Shown: positions 24,401 through 34,500 of the stretch, one piece after another | Layout: the number at the start of each line of letters is the position of its first letter | Numbering within the stretch: position 1 is the stretch's first letter | DNA from: Beverwykella pulmonaria | Lineage: Eukaryota > Ascomycota > Dothideomycetes > Pleosporales > Melanommataceae | Assembly: GCA_001599595.1 (NCBI GenBank) | Contig: BCHH01000001.1 | Location: 5,027,818-5,091,817 of the forward strand | Length of the DNA: 64,000 nucleotides | Direction: 5' to 3' | Made by a program: the position numbers and the translations under genes | Notes under the pieces: generated by a model | Databases searched by the model: none | The model's input: the letters and a program-made list of their open reading frames with translations, nothing else | What the model was told of the DNA's origin: nothing

Positions 24401-24856
24401 TCGAAGACTTCAAAAAAGACCCCATTCTGGTCTCTGTGGACAATGATACCCGCGTTCTGGGCGCCGACACGTAACGCCATGATATTTGCATCTACTTAAG
24501 TCAGCTGCGCGCGGGAGAGTGGACAAGGGAAACGTGCCATCTTTTGAAAATTTAGCCAGAATTTCTTCTAGTCGCGCTTGAATAACATTTCCAGACCCAT
24601 CGTGAACGACTCGAAAATTCTTGAGCATGGACATGACGGAATCCATGGCGAAGTTACAACCTTTTAGATTACTAAACTCCTGCAAGGATTCCAGAACCAT
24701 ATCTATCAGTATACGATCTAACCGAGGAACAAAGTCATCCTTTTGTGGCAATTTAGGAGGAAGAAAGACATGATGGATCATGTAGAGCGCTGGCTCGATG
24801 TCTAGATGGCGGTCAACTGGCTGCCAACCTATGGTGTCATTCTGTGACCGTGTCAT
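15401..24856 (-). CDS. Giant DUF6606/DUF3638/DUF3645 protein (annotated in databases as ubiquitinyl hydrolase-like)
   Basis: About 3,100 residues in four exons: 24856 to about 24500, about 24490-23554, 23506-16705 and 16656-15401. The last two introns (23507-23553 and 16657-16704) are clean GT-AG and keep the frame. An N-terminal DUF6606-type block carries VFLPPKLPQ, AQNAGIIVHR and FELSPDNKSIVSTKGRLQRS. DUF3638 has LNMGEGKSTFIVPAVAA (near 18570), a Walker-A-like loop. DUF3645 has LPPTKLAVPFRAKD and VVIMLTSLSYYYGG. Further on come LIFLDEAHTRGTDLRLP (near 16800) and DRLVQACMRMRKLGKGQS across the last intron, which look like DEAH and arginine-finger motifs of an SF2/SecA-like motor. The ubiquitin-hydrolase label is a database habit I cannot verify from motifs. 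Oddly, exons 1 and 2 cannot be joined in frame by any GT-AG pair near 24480-24540, so a one-base lesion or sequence error is likely there. Confidence 0.8.
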
Positions 24857-25624
24857 GTTGGCTGCTCAAACAGATGATTGTATTTTTAAGAAGTGAAATT
24901 TTACAGAGCAAAGCGAGATGAAATGGAAAGAAGGTTTGTGGCGAAGGTGAATGAAGAAGAAATGGGGAGTTCTGTGTGACAACAGTACTTCAATATCGGC
25001 CAATGACCAAGGGAGGCATGCAAGAGTAATATCTATCAAGCCGGCATGGTCGGGAAGCCGTTAAGGCGGTGAAGATCTATCAAATGGAGCTTCTTGCGAA
25101 TGAAAATTTTAGAGAGTTGGCGTCGCTGTGGGCCTCAGTTGTCCTCTAAGCCGTGTATCAGATATTGAGACATGTGGCTTCGCATACGCGTATTATGATG
25201 TGTCTAAGCATGATTGCTTCATGCACGATGCAAGTGTGATGTATTTCCATGCAAGATTGAGGCCTACTCCCCACTTGTGTCACTATGGCAGGTGAAATTG
25301 ATTTGCGGAACGAGAGACTAGCTCGTAGCTCCGGAATGAGCCGTACGAGGAGGTGGAAGATACGAACATCTGCGGAAGCCTACGCCAATAATAGCAGCTT
25401 TAAACTATTAAAGTCTCAGCTTTGCACCAATTCCATCTCCAATTTGAGTCACAAACCCCACGCCACGACCTCCTTACGATAGCACTTTGACTAGTTGGAT
25501 TCAATTTCTCTTACTCATGAGAATCACAACAAGGAGCTACAGAAAGAGTCGAACGACTAAGCGTTCACGGATCCCAATAACCCACGCAAGTCCGTATCCG
25601 CTGGAGGTGGCGGTGACAGCAAAC
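24857..25624. other. Upstream region of the giant gene; no gene seen
   Basis: This is the presumed promoter and leader of the minus-strand DUF3638 gene. Short plus-strand frames (25285-25482 and 25487-25684) look like chance. Confidence 0.4.
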
Positions 25625-25834
25625 TGTCGGCTTGTGAGTCACATGATGAGCCACTTTGATGTTTGCTCAAGTGACTCACCTTGATGTTTGCTCATATGAC
25701 TAACATCTATGATTGCTCTTCACTATCTTGGCAGTCTCCTAGCCTACTTGGTAAGACGATAGATATTTCTTTGGTAGCTCCTCATCGATAGAATCAACTA
25801 TCTTTCTCTCTATCTACTTCGTCACATCACGACA
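25625..25834 (+). mobile_element. Solo LTR-like element, family B copy 1 (210 bp)
   Basis: It begins TGTCGGCTTGTGAGTCACAT and ends CTTCGTCACATCACGACA, flanked by a perfect duplication CAAAC (25620-25624 and 25835-25839). The 5' third has repeated TGA(G/C)TCAC and GATGTTTGCTCA units. It is the longest of three family B copies, so it is the best reference for the family. Confidence 0.85.
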
Positions 25835-26946
25835 CAAACTGCCTTCGAATACAACGGCCTTAGGCAGGTGAGGACATAAAAATTGCACGGCATACAAACC
25901 AATATGCTGAATCTAGACCGAAGATAGATGCATAACACGATTCTCATTAACACTAGCATCACTGCTGTAGCAAATAACTAGGATGTCGCGTCCGGATATG
26001 CCTGTCCCTATTATCCTTCCTTGAAAAGCCGTTACCTTGTTCCTGGGAGTACTTGCATCCCTCATATGGACAGTAAACCCTCGAATGGCTTTGATGTATG
26101 TCATTAATGTGACGATCGAGGTCCTTCGGATAGCCAAAGGCTGCATTACATTCCTCAGACTCGGTGCATTTATATGCTCGAAGGTGCTTCTGTTTGACGT
26201 GGCGACTATTGCAATCACATCAGCATCTGATATTCGCAGGTTGTGGAAAACATACTTGAGCTCACGCCGCCTTGGAAAATTTTCCAAGCACCTCTCGCAT
26301 TGGAAGCTTTCACTGTTGGTTTCTGTTGCAGTAGGCGTAACAGGTACTTCGGTGGTCGCGCTAGAGTCAAGCTCTTGGTAGGGATCGTTGCTATGTTCTG
26401 TAGGTTGAAAATATTGGTTGCTAACAGCAGCCGTTTCGACATTTTGTGAATTTGGCCAAATCTCTGCGTAAACTCCATCACCCTGACCAGCAGGGACGGT
26501 GGTATTTGACGACGAACCCCATCTATATTGGGACAGTGGACCGGGGTTTTCCTTCCCGAGCCAAAAAGGGTCAACGTGAGTTAAACTGTGATGTGTGTGT
26601 TCAGATTCGCTCCCGGTTACCTGTTGGCTCGAGTCGGAAATCGGAGACTGTGCGAGTTAAAAGAGAGGTGCAGAGGGTCCTGCTGGCGAGAAACGCTTTC
26701 AAGGATGAATAGAGCAAACACAAAAGAATTGACCAAATATGAAGAGCAGAAAAGCGAGAAGACAATCAGCAGATGATAAAGAGTGATTGCGGACACACCA
26801 GGTGCCGACTGTGGAGAAAAGGAAGAAGGATTGCGAAGAGGAATGCAGTCTGGTTTATACTGTTCTTTCCGGGTTCAGCCTCGGAAAAATCACGGCGATC
26901 GATAACGAGTGATCCTGGGACATTTAAAACCGATTGGTCAGCAGCG
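25835..26946. other. Unassigned stretch with overlapping open frames
   Basis: Frames on both strands reach 114-124 codons between 25913 and 26574, but none shows a family motif, and opposing frames of equal length argue against coding. A decayed gene cannot be excluded. Confidence 0.3.
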
Positions 26947-27107
26947 ATGGTAGGCCTCAATCCTGCATGAAAGTTGCATCGCCCTACATCACAGCTGGAT
27001 GGTAGGCCTCAATCCTACATGAAAGTTGACGGCCCTGCATCATAGCTGGATGGTAGGCCTCAATCATGCATGAGAGTTGCAGGGTGCGGGGCATGCACAT
27101 CATCAGC
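26947..27107. repeat. Three tandem copies of a ~51-52 bp unit
   Basis: Units start at 26947, 26999 and 27050, each opening with ATGGTAGGCCTCAAT and continuing CATGA(A/G)AGTTG. The first two are followed by a variable GCCCT(A/G)CATCA(C/T)AGCTGG. The third is truncated or diverged at its end. No protein frame runs through all copies. Confidence 0.85.
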
Positions 27108-28426
27108 CTGCTCAACCACGGTTGTAACGCTGGAAAACTATGAGTAATATAGGTGCAAGCAGAAATTGAAGAACTAAACTGATTGATTGTAGTTTCTGAA
27201 AACTCTGATTATCAAGTGGTTCAACCTGAAAAAGCAACTACTGAAGTTGCTTTTGCGCCGACACACTCCTACATCGTCACAAAAACAGTTTAGAATTGAA
27301 GGTTATCTTTGAGGCTTCTATTCAGATCCAAGTATCGCTATTTTCATCTGTGGCTTAGGGGCTGTGAACGGCAAATTCATCTGGCGTGTAAAACGGTACC
27401 CTCACACCGCAAAAATTGCTAACTGTTATATCCTACCAGAAACTTCGCTCTATAACCTAGACTAGGGGAGGAGGGGCCGAAATCGCTGCAATTGGCACCC
27501 AATTTTATGGAAATTTTCCATATCAATTTGATGACGTGACACGACCTCAACCAGTTTCTGATCCTTGCTAGAATTCACAACTTTGCGAACTAAGTGAGAG
27601 GCCTTCGAGCTGCAGAGCATAGTAACCGTTCGTTAAAATATCCAGCGCATAGTATATTTTGATATCATATACCCATACAGCAGGTCGTGGCTAAAGGCCA
27701 TGGAGTGGGGCAACCCGCGGAGTGGAAATCCGTCATATCTAGCGCGACTAAATGAGAAGAAGACATCTAATGTTTCGCTAAGCCTCTACCACAATGTAAG
27801 AGTGACCCGTCATTCCCAGAGTTCTGGGTACTGTCGGTGTCGATGTTAGAATAGTAGGGTTTGTCGTGGAAGACTTAAAAGTCGATGCCATCATTTGAGA
27901 AGAATGACAACTATCGTGTTCATGTTTTTAGCCTTAAATATTTTGAGGACTAGCTAATGAGGAGTGAGGTTTCCATTAGATTACGGAGGACTTTGCAGAT
28001 GTAGCTTAGGAATAGTTGAGTGCCGTTGTGGTTAAGAACAGGGTCCAAGCTAGTGCATTTCATTTTTGTATAGCATATGCATGGGCCGTGCTTGTCGTCC
28101 GAATTTGTTGGTGTCACAACGTGGTGTTACTATCAGTCAGACCATTTGATTGAAGGATATCCTTGGGAATGAGTAATTGAAGTTTCTAACGCACCTTTGG
28201 TCCAAAATTGCCCGCTCGTTTTGGCATCTCTATTTTATAATTTGATTTCGAGACATCCGTACCAAAGCTTTTCAATAGCGCAATATCAATCACGCATAAA
28301 CACACGTGTTGGTCAAAATTGGCCAGAAATAGTTTCTTCGTGTCTGCCTCCCACTCCATCCACTTGTACTCTTCTTTTATTTGTCCTTCTCCCTCCATTC
28401 TCTCAATCTCGCAGAGGTCGATATCC
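27108..28426. other. Intergenic upstream of the kinase/HAD/PRTase gene
   Basis: No gene is recognisable. The last 100 bases before 28427 are pyrimidine-rich, as in many fungal promoters and leaders. Confidence 0.4.
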
Positions 28427-30448
28427 ATGGACTCAGCCGATCAAGCCCAGTTGAGCCGGATCGTTTCCATCAAAACAATAGTTGTCGGTCTTTATGGCGT
28501 ACCGGGCTCTGGAAAGACTTTCCTCATCAAAAAAATGAAGCACGATCTCGGAGAAGAGCAGTTCATATTCTACGAAGGCTCTGAGGTGATTGACGCCCTC
28601 GTACCTGGCGGCCTTGATGCTTTTCAGAAGTTGGAAGAGCATGGAAAATACCACTGGCGACAGCTTGCCATTGACAAAGTTAGACAAGAGTGTGCAGGTA
28701 GCGGACGTGTTGGGGTTGTAGCTGGACATTTCATGTTCTGGCCTGAAGGGGAGGAAGCAGGCCACCCAATCTACACCGTCAACGACTTAAGCACATTCAC
28801 ACATATCCTTTACTTGGATATACCAGCTGAACTGGTCATCCAACGACGTCAAGCCGATTTGAAGCGGACTCGCCCGCCCGTATCAAGCAAACATCTGCTC
28901 AAGTGGCAGGTTACCGAAAAGACTGAGCTGCGCCGTCTCTGCCGCCAGAATAATATCTTGTTCTTTTTGATATCATCCCAGCACCACATAACTACCATTT
29001 CGACAATGTTACACCATTTTCAGCAGGATACAACTGAGTGTAACTTATCTCGTGCTGAAAAAAGGCTAGATGAGATCGTTCTGAAATCTGGCCAGGAGCT
29101 TGAGACGGTGTTGGTCATCGATGCGGATAAGACGCTGGCAACCGAAGACACCGGTACTTTGTTTTGGAAACTGGCTACCGACTATGAGCATGGACAGTCA
29201 ATGATGAATATATGCCCACTAAAAGCATTATTCAGTAGCCAGCTGGGGTACTCGGATACTGCGTTTCGCCAAGCTACATTGCTGTATGAGGAGATTGCCG
29301 ACGAGCAACAGTTTGATACAATCTGCGAGGCTGTGTCGTCTTCAGTAACGATTCATTCTGAGTTTGTATCACTTCTGCAACAAGTCGCTCAACATAATCA
29401 TGTCATGGCGGTGGTTGTCACTTGCGGACTCCGTCTTGTCTGGGAGAAGGTGCTCAAGCGCGTAGGGCTGTGTGAGACTGTAAGAGTTATTGGCGGGGGA
29501 CGCATCTCAGATGGCTTCGTTATCACTCCCAGTGTGAAAGCCATGTTGGTGGTGCGCTTGCGAGAAGCCCATCACTTATATGTTTGGGCTTTCGGAGACA
29601 GCGCTCTAGATTTGCCCATGATGAACGAGGCACATCAAGCTATCGTTGTTGTTGGCGAAGAACACACTCGAAGTAAGACCATGGACGCGGTCTTGTTAAA
29701 TGCCATTGATAATCAAGGACTTATGGCGCGTCAAGTCCTACTTCCCGGCAGAGCATCGCCACGTCTTGATACCACCAAACTTCCGCTCGCGCAATTCACG
29801 GAGCAAGAGTTCCTTGATTCTGTCATGTGTCGTCGCATACACCGGCTGCTTGAAACTGTACATTTTAATACTGCTAAACTCTTGATGACCCCGATGCGCG
29901 ATGCTAGCATGTCCGGGTCGGCTCTGAGAGAAACACATCGTCGAGTTGGCTGGTACCTTGCCATGACCTTCCTACCTGACATTATCGGTCTTGAGCAGCA
30001 TTCAATCCCACACGTTCAAGGTCATACCACAGATGGTCATCGGCTCCAGCACGAGGGTCAAACATCAATAGTAGCGCTGATGCGCGGTGGAGAAGCTATG
30101 GCTTTTGGAGTCAATGACGCTTTTCCGTTAGCCATGTTTGTTCATGCCAGCAAGCCTCACGATGTTAAACTCCATCATGTGCAAGGCCAGAGAACGGTAT
30201 TGCTAGTAGACTCGGTGGTAAACAGCGGTAAGACGGCGAGAGAGTTTATTCAGCACATTCGCCAGTTGCATGCCACTATTCGGATCGTGTTTTTTGCTGG
30301 TGTCATTCAAGCGGAGTCTGCTCTCATCCCTGACGCCAATCTAATCGTGGTCGCACTTCGCCGTTCCGACAACAAGTTCACTGGCAGTGGTACCACAGAT
30401 ACTGGCAATCGCCTTTTTAACACGACGCATTTGGATCGTGTTCAGTAG
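28427..30448 (+). CDS. Three-domain P-loop kinase / HAD phosphatase / uracil phosphoribosyltransferase-like protein
   Basis: A single exon of 673 residues. I chose the ATG at 28427 because the longer frame upstream crosses a pyrimidine-rich leader. Domain 1 is an AAA_33-type kinase fold with GVPGSGKT at residues 24-31. Domain 2 is a phosphoserine-phosphatase-like HAD with DADKT (D232 and D234) and GDSALD (D391 and D395), so its acid residues are intact. Domain 3 is a UPRTase-type fold with MRGGEAMAFG and a PRPP loop LLVDSVVNSGKT (D595). Such domains would respectively phosphorylate a small molecule or nucleic acid, remove a phosphate, and join a base to PRPP. The substrate is unknown, and combining all three suggests nucleotide salvage or repair. 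The gene converges on the AAA_28 gene with 173 bp between stop codons. All catalytic motifs look functional. Confidence 0.85.
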   Translation: MDSADQAQLSRIVSIKTIVVGLYGVPGSGKTFLIKKMKHDLGEEQFIFYEGSEVIDALVPGGLDAFQKLEEHGKYHWRQLAIDKVRQECAGSGRVGVVAGHFMFWPEGEEAGHPIYTVNDLSTFTHILYLDIPAELVIQRRQADLKRTRPPVSSKHLLKWQVTEKTELRRLCRQNNILFFLISSQHHITTISTMLHHFQQDTTECNLSRAEKRLDEIVLKSGQELETVLVIDADKTLATEDTGTLFWKLATDYEHGQSMMNICPLKALFSSQLGYSDTAFRQATLLYEEIADEQQFDTICEAVSSSVTIHSEFVSLLQQVAQHNHVMAVVVTCGLRLVWEKVLKRVGLCETVRVIGGGRISDGFVITPSVKAMLVVRLREAHHLYVWAFGDSALDLPMMNEAHQAIVVVGEEHTRSKTMDAVLLNAIDNQGLMARQVLLPGRASPRLDTTKLPLAQFTEQEFLDSVMCRRIHRLLETVHFNTAKLLMTPMRDASMSGSALRETHRRVGWYLAMTFLPDIIGLEQHSIPHVQGHTTDGHRLQHEGQTSIVALMRGGEAMAFGVNDAFPLAMFVHASKPHDVKLHHVQGQRTVLLVDSVVNSGKTAREFIQHIRQLHATIRIVFFAGVIQAESALIPDANLIVVALRRSDNKFTGSGTTDTGNRLFNTTHLDRVQ

Positions 30449-30621
30449 GCTTACTATGTGAGGCATGGAGTACTGCTACTTTTGTCTTGCTTGGCTTCAA
30501 ATTGATGTATATATTCATTCGTGCTATAACCAGCGTTCCAATACATAAAAGTCTTCTTCTAACTAGTACTCCACATCGATGTCACCACCTACTATCTTTA
30601 TTTAACCTGTTACCTTCATAT

Positions 30622-31269
30622 TCATACTTCAGTGTGCTTCCTGAGGGCATCCAAGACAATGCGAACCCGTTGCTCTAAATACAGTACTGTATTTGGTATC
30701 AGAACATTCTCAATGGCGAGTGTCTCGAGCATCGTACAGAAAGCAGAATTAACCCGTGACCAATCTTCTAAATCTTTCGGCATCAGTCTCGTTCCATCAT
30801 CAATCAACCAAGTGCACCCGGCTTCACAGAGAATCACCAATCCATTCTTCATGTGCGCCTCCAATACCTTCCACTCTTCACAGAGCATCATCTGCCGGGC
30901 AGCATCTTCTCCTGCAAAGAGCATGGCATAAATAATCGGATCAAGGCCGGAACGATCCGAGATGAACCAAGCATTTGGGGAACTTTCATTGAGCGCTATT
31001 TTCTCAGCTTTCCATTGAGCATTGAGAATGAGCTTTTGGAGTTCCAAAGCTCGAGTTGGTGAAGTGACAATGTCATCGCGTGTGAAATTGTAGGTCTTCA
31101 GCACAGTCCGAGCGACTTCCCGGATGATAACAGGTTTGGTTACATTGAGACGGCCAGGTATGCCGTCACTGCTTGCGAAGTACTTTTCCAGCGCGTTGAC
31201 CAATGTAGTTTTGCCGGTTGACTGAGGGCCGATGATATAGATATTTCTATATTGATCGTTTAAAGCCAT
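30622..31269 (-). CDS. NadR/AAA_28-like P-loop NTPase
   Basis: A single-exon frame of 215 residues. The ATG at 31269 is preferred because the longer frame begins with a TTG and adds 16 unconserved residues. The start reads MALNDQYRNIYIIGPQSTGK, with Walker A GPQSTGKT at residues 14-21. FISDRSGLDPIIYAMLF in the middle resembles the DRS/R lid and Walker-B-like region of nucleoside kinases, and LMPKDLEDW lies near the end. The AAA_28 family includes the ribosylnicotinamide kinase domain of NadR, so a nucleoside or small-molecule kinase role is plausible; the substrate is unknown. It is convergent with the kinase/HAD/PRTase gene and divergent from the RdRP-helicase gene, with 304 bp between the two start codons, so it may share a promoter with the latter. 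Confidence 0.8.
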   Translation of the reverse strand: MALNDQYRNIYIIGPQSTGKTTLVNALEKYFASSDGIPGRLNVTKPVIIREVARTVLKTYNFTRDDIVTSPTRALELQKLILNAQWKAEKIALNESSPNAWFISDRSGLDPIIYAMLFAGEDAARQMMLCEEWKVLEAHMKNGLVILCEAGCTWLIDDGTRLMPKDLEDWSRVNSAFCTMLETLAIENVLIPNTVLYLEQRVRIVLDALRKHTEV

Positions 31270-31573
31270 CCTGTATTTGATATGGATGTTGGACTCAGGG
31301 GCCACGCAAGTTGGCAATTTGCCGAGGATGGCTTCTCAGGTATGTATTGAAGATTTTACTGAGCGGTCTCAACCACCGTTCAAGATCACACGCAAGGGCT
31401 CGGGACCAAATATTGTTACTGCAAATTATCTAGTGGAGCGGGGTAAATGAGGAGCATGCAGTCTCAAATCAAGGCAATGCAGTGTAACATAGGTAAACGC
31501 AATGAACATGCTGCCCTTCGACTCTTGATCTTAAACAACAATCTATATTGGAAGATTACGATAATGCAAGAAT
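31270..31573. promoter_or_regulatory. Shared divergent promoter region of AAA_28 and RdRP-helicase genes
   Basis: Only 304 bp separate the two opposite start codons, so both promoters must lie here or overlap. I see no clear TATA or known operator. The short gap also leaves no space for a missing N-terminal exon set of the RdRP on this side. Confidence 0.5.
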
Positions 31574-34500
31574 ATGGCATCCCCAAAACGTTTTAACACT
31601 CGTTTGCAAAATAGCATACTACCAGACGACAGCTCGTGGTCCTATACTATCCCGAACCTACCACCATCAGAAAAGACAAACCCGCTCAAACTAATCAAAT
31701 CAATCGCTGTCGTCTCGACACTGAGAGAACAGTGTATCAAGCTGCGTTTCGAGAATGCGCCGTCAAATCGGGTAACTTGGGCTGATCCCTTGCATCTCTT
31801 TTTGACGATCTCCTTTGCCCACTTTAGTTTACAACTGCCCGCAAAACACCCAGGAGAGAAGGCCCAACTAGCCCCAACGTCAGATTCTATGGAATACATA
31901 GCAAGGCTGCTAAAATCTGGCATTTTCCTTAACGGAATCCATTATCACTTCTACGGCCACAGTAACAGTCAACTAAGGTCTCGGTCTTGCATCATGTTTG
32001 CCGCATCAAAGGCAGCAATCGCCACTAAAGTAGAAGCAATGGGCGATTTTTCGAAGCTCAAGTCGGTTGGCAAGAAAGCTAAACGCATTGGGCAATTATT
32101 TTCAACCGCCGATATGGTCATGACTCTCGATCCGGAGCGCGTCCAAGACATTGATGATATTGAGCACAACAACTACGTCTTTACGGATGGATGTGGCCTC
32201 ATTGCTAGCGCCCTCGCCAAACAGTTAGCGAAGCAGCGAAACATCGCATACCGCAATATCCGGTATCTGCCCTCGGTGTACCAGATCCGATACCGTGGGT
32301 ATAAAGGTGTTTTGATGCTCTCCCCGATGCTGACGGGGGAGACGGCTGTGCAGTTTAGATCGTCGATGCGTAAATTCAACGATGTCAAAGACTGTTCATT
32401 CTCTGTTGTTGAGTACTCCAAGGTGAGTATCAGCCAAAGCATGTAATTTTTCGCACCTCAAATTTCGCTGATATTAGCATAGCCTTACTCGTTCGGGTTC
32501 CTCAACGATGAAATCGTGTTACTCTTGCACGCCTTGGGCATCACCAGAGAAACTCTTTTGAAGAAGCAATCCGATTTCTTAAATTTCCTCCAAGCGGTTT
32601 CTAACGGAGATATACGCCTAACCTTTCAATTTCTGTCGTTCATCAATCGCTTCGACCTCGCTGAGAAACTACTTCTCGAGGGGAATGGCGCCATCCATGG
32701 TACGGTTAAAGGCTTGGTTCAACACGAGTATTCAAGAATGGTTAATAGGCGCAACGAGCAGCGATGTAGAATCATGATCCCGAATTCACGCTTGCTGTTT
32801 GGAGTTTGCGATCCCTCTACGGCAGTAGGTATTGCAGCCAAGCTTCAGCCAGGAACCTGTTTCGTGCGAATCACAGACTGTGAGAGTGGTCAAGCTCGGA
32901 CCGTGGTAGACACAGAGGTTCTTGTGACTCGAAACCCTTGTCTACATCCAGGCGATCTCCAGAAGTTCCGAGCTGTCGACATTCCTGAATTCTCACATCT
33001 CGTAGACTGCATTGTTTTCCCGACGACTGGTGAGCGACCGAGCGCCGATCTCATGTCAGGAGGAGACCTGGATGGGGATAAGTTCATCGTGATATGGGAC
33101 TCCGAAATAATACCCAGGATAATATCCCAACCGGCCGTATACCCAGGTACAAAGGAGCAAATTTCATTTTCTATGATAAGCAACGACGATCGTGCAGACT
33201 ACTTTGCGAAGTACACAAATGCATCTGTCAGTTGCATCAAAAGCCTACACACGGAATGGGCGCGCGTGAAAGGTCCGATGAGTCCAGAGTGCCAGCAACT
33301 CAATCGATTATTCTCACTGGCTGTAGATGGCAACACCGTACCTATACCTACTACGCTTAAAGATCCGCCCGAGCCTTTGGCGGCAAACCCTCCATTCATC
33401 CTCGACGTTCTCCATTCTGCTGCAAAAGATACAATTGACGCGGCTACAAAGAACCAAATCCCGCCCTTGGATTTGCCCATTGATGCTATGGATTTACTCA
33501 TTAGCAGAGACTCTATTGCCGTAAACGAGTTCGACCTAGTTCAGCTCACTCTCCGATGGTGCAGGCGCAATGACCAAAGCTTCTTGGATTATGCTTGTTT
33601 CTTCAACTTCAGAGCCATGACTGACGAGCAGCAAAGATGGCTCCTTGGAGAGTTGCCGCCCACGAAATCTGCTCCGAGTGTTGTCAGAAACGGGCTGTTG
33701 CAGTCAAGCCTCATACTACCAGAGGAACTTCGTCGCTTCGGCCTTGACCATCATGGTATTCACTGGAAATGCGTCTTTAATTCATCCTCGGACCAAATGA
33801 GGCGGTTTATGAACAGCACCTGTCGGACCTTGGAGCTATTTCACAAGAAACTCATTTTATTCCGGCATGATGAACGCCTACTACTTGCCATCTATATTCC
33901 AAATAAGGTTCCAAAAGCAATCGAAACGTATGTTGGCTCTACTGTGCGAGTTTTTGCTCTACCACAGTCTCAAGGGGCGGATTCTGCACAGTATCGAGTC
34001 AAACCTACTACTTTTCACTACCGACTGTACTGTGATGAGTCCACTTTTCAACTATATGACAGAACGCGAGTGAATACTTTTATTTTCTTGACGCGAGGCC
34101 AAACGGATAAGTCATCTTTGCCCAAAAGCAGAAACAAGGGAGATCGACGAAGACGAAAGCAAACTACAATTGACGAGTCAATTAACTTTGATTGCAGGGC
34201 AAGCATTGCGCTTGATAAGATTAGTAAAGATATACAGACACATGTTGGGTCAATGAATAGGGCAGGGATCCTCGCTGCCGTGAGTATCAAGTTCCATGCT
34301 TCTAAAGACCCTGGAGCAGTAGGCTGACTCTCTCGTTATTTCCAGGAAACGTATGTGATCAGCAACCGCGATGTGCAGTCTATGGATATCTTAGATCAAT
34401 GGCTTCATTACGTTGACACTGAAGAAATACTTCCACTCTTCGAAAAAACTCGCAAAGACTATATCATAACTAAGCCAGGAATCGACTGGGACAATCCTAG

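Noticed and set aside
25913..26574. Open frames of 119-124 codons on the minus strand and 114 on the plus strand
   Set aside because: Long frames oppose each other, starts are partly non-ATG, and none shows a motif; treated as unassigned.
28319..28426. 36 extra codons upstream of the kinase/HAD/PRTase start
   Set aside because: Pyrimidine-rich leader translated by chance; the ATG at 28427 begins the conserved-looking part.
31270..31317. Longer AAA_28 frame starting with TTG
   Set aside because: Non-ATG start and 16 unconserved residues; the internal ATG is better placed before the P-loop.
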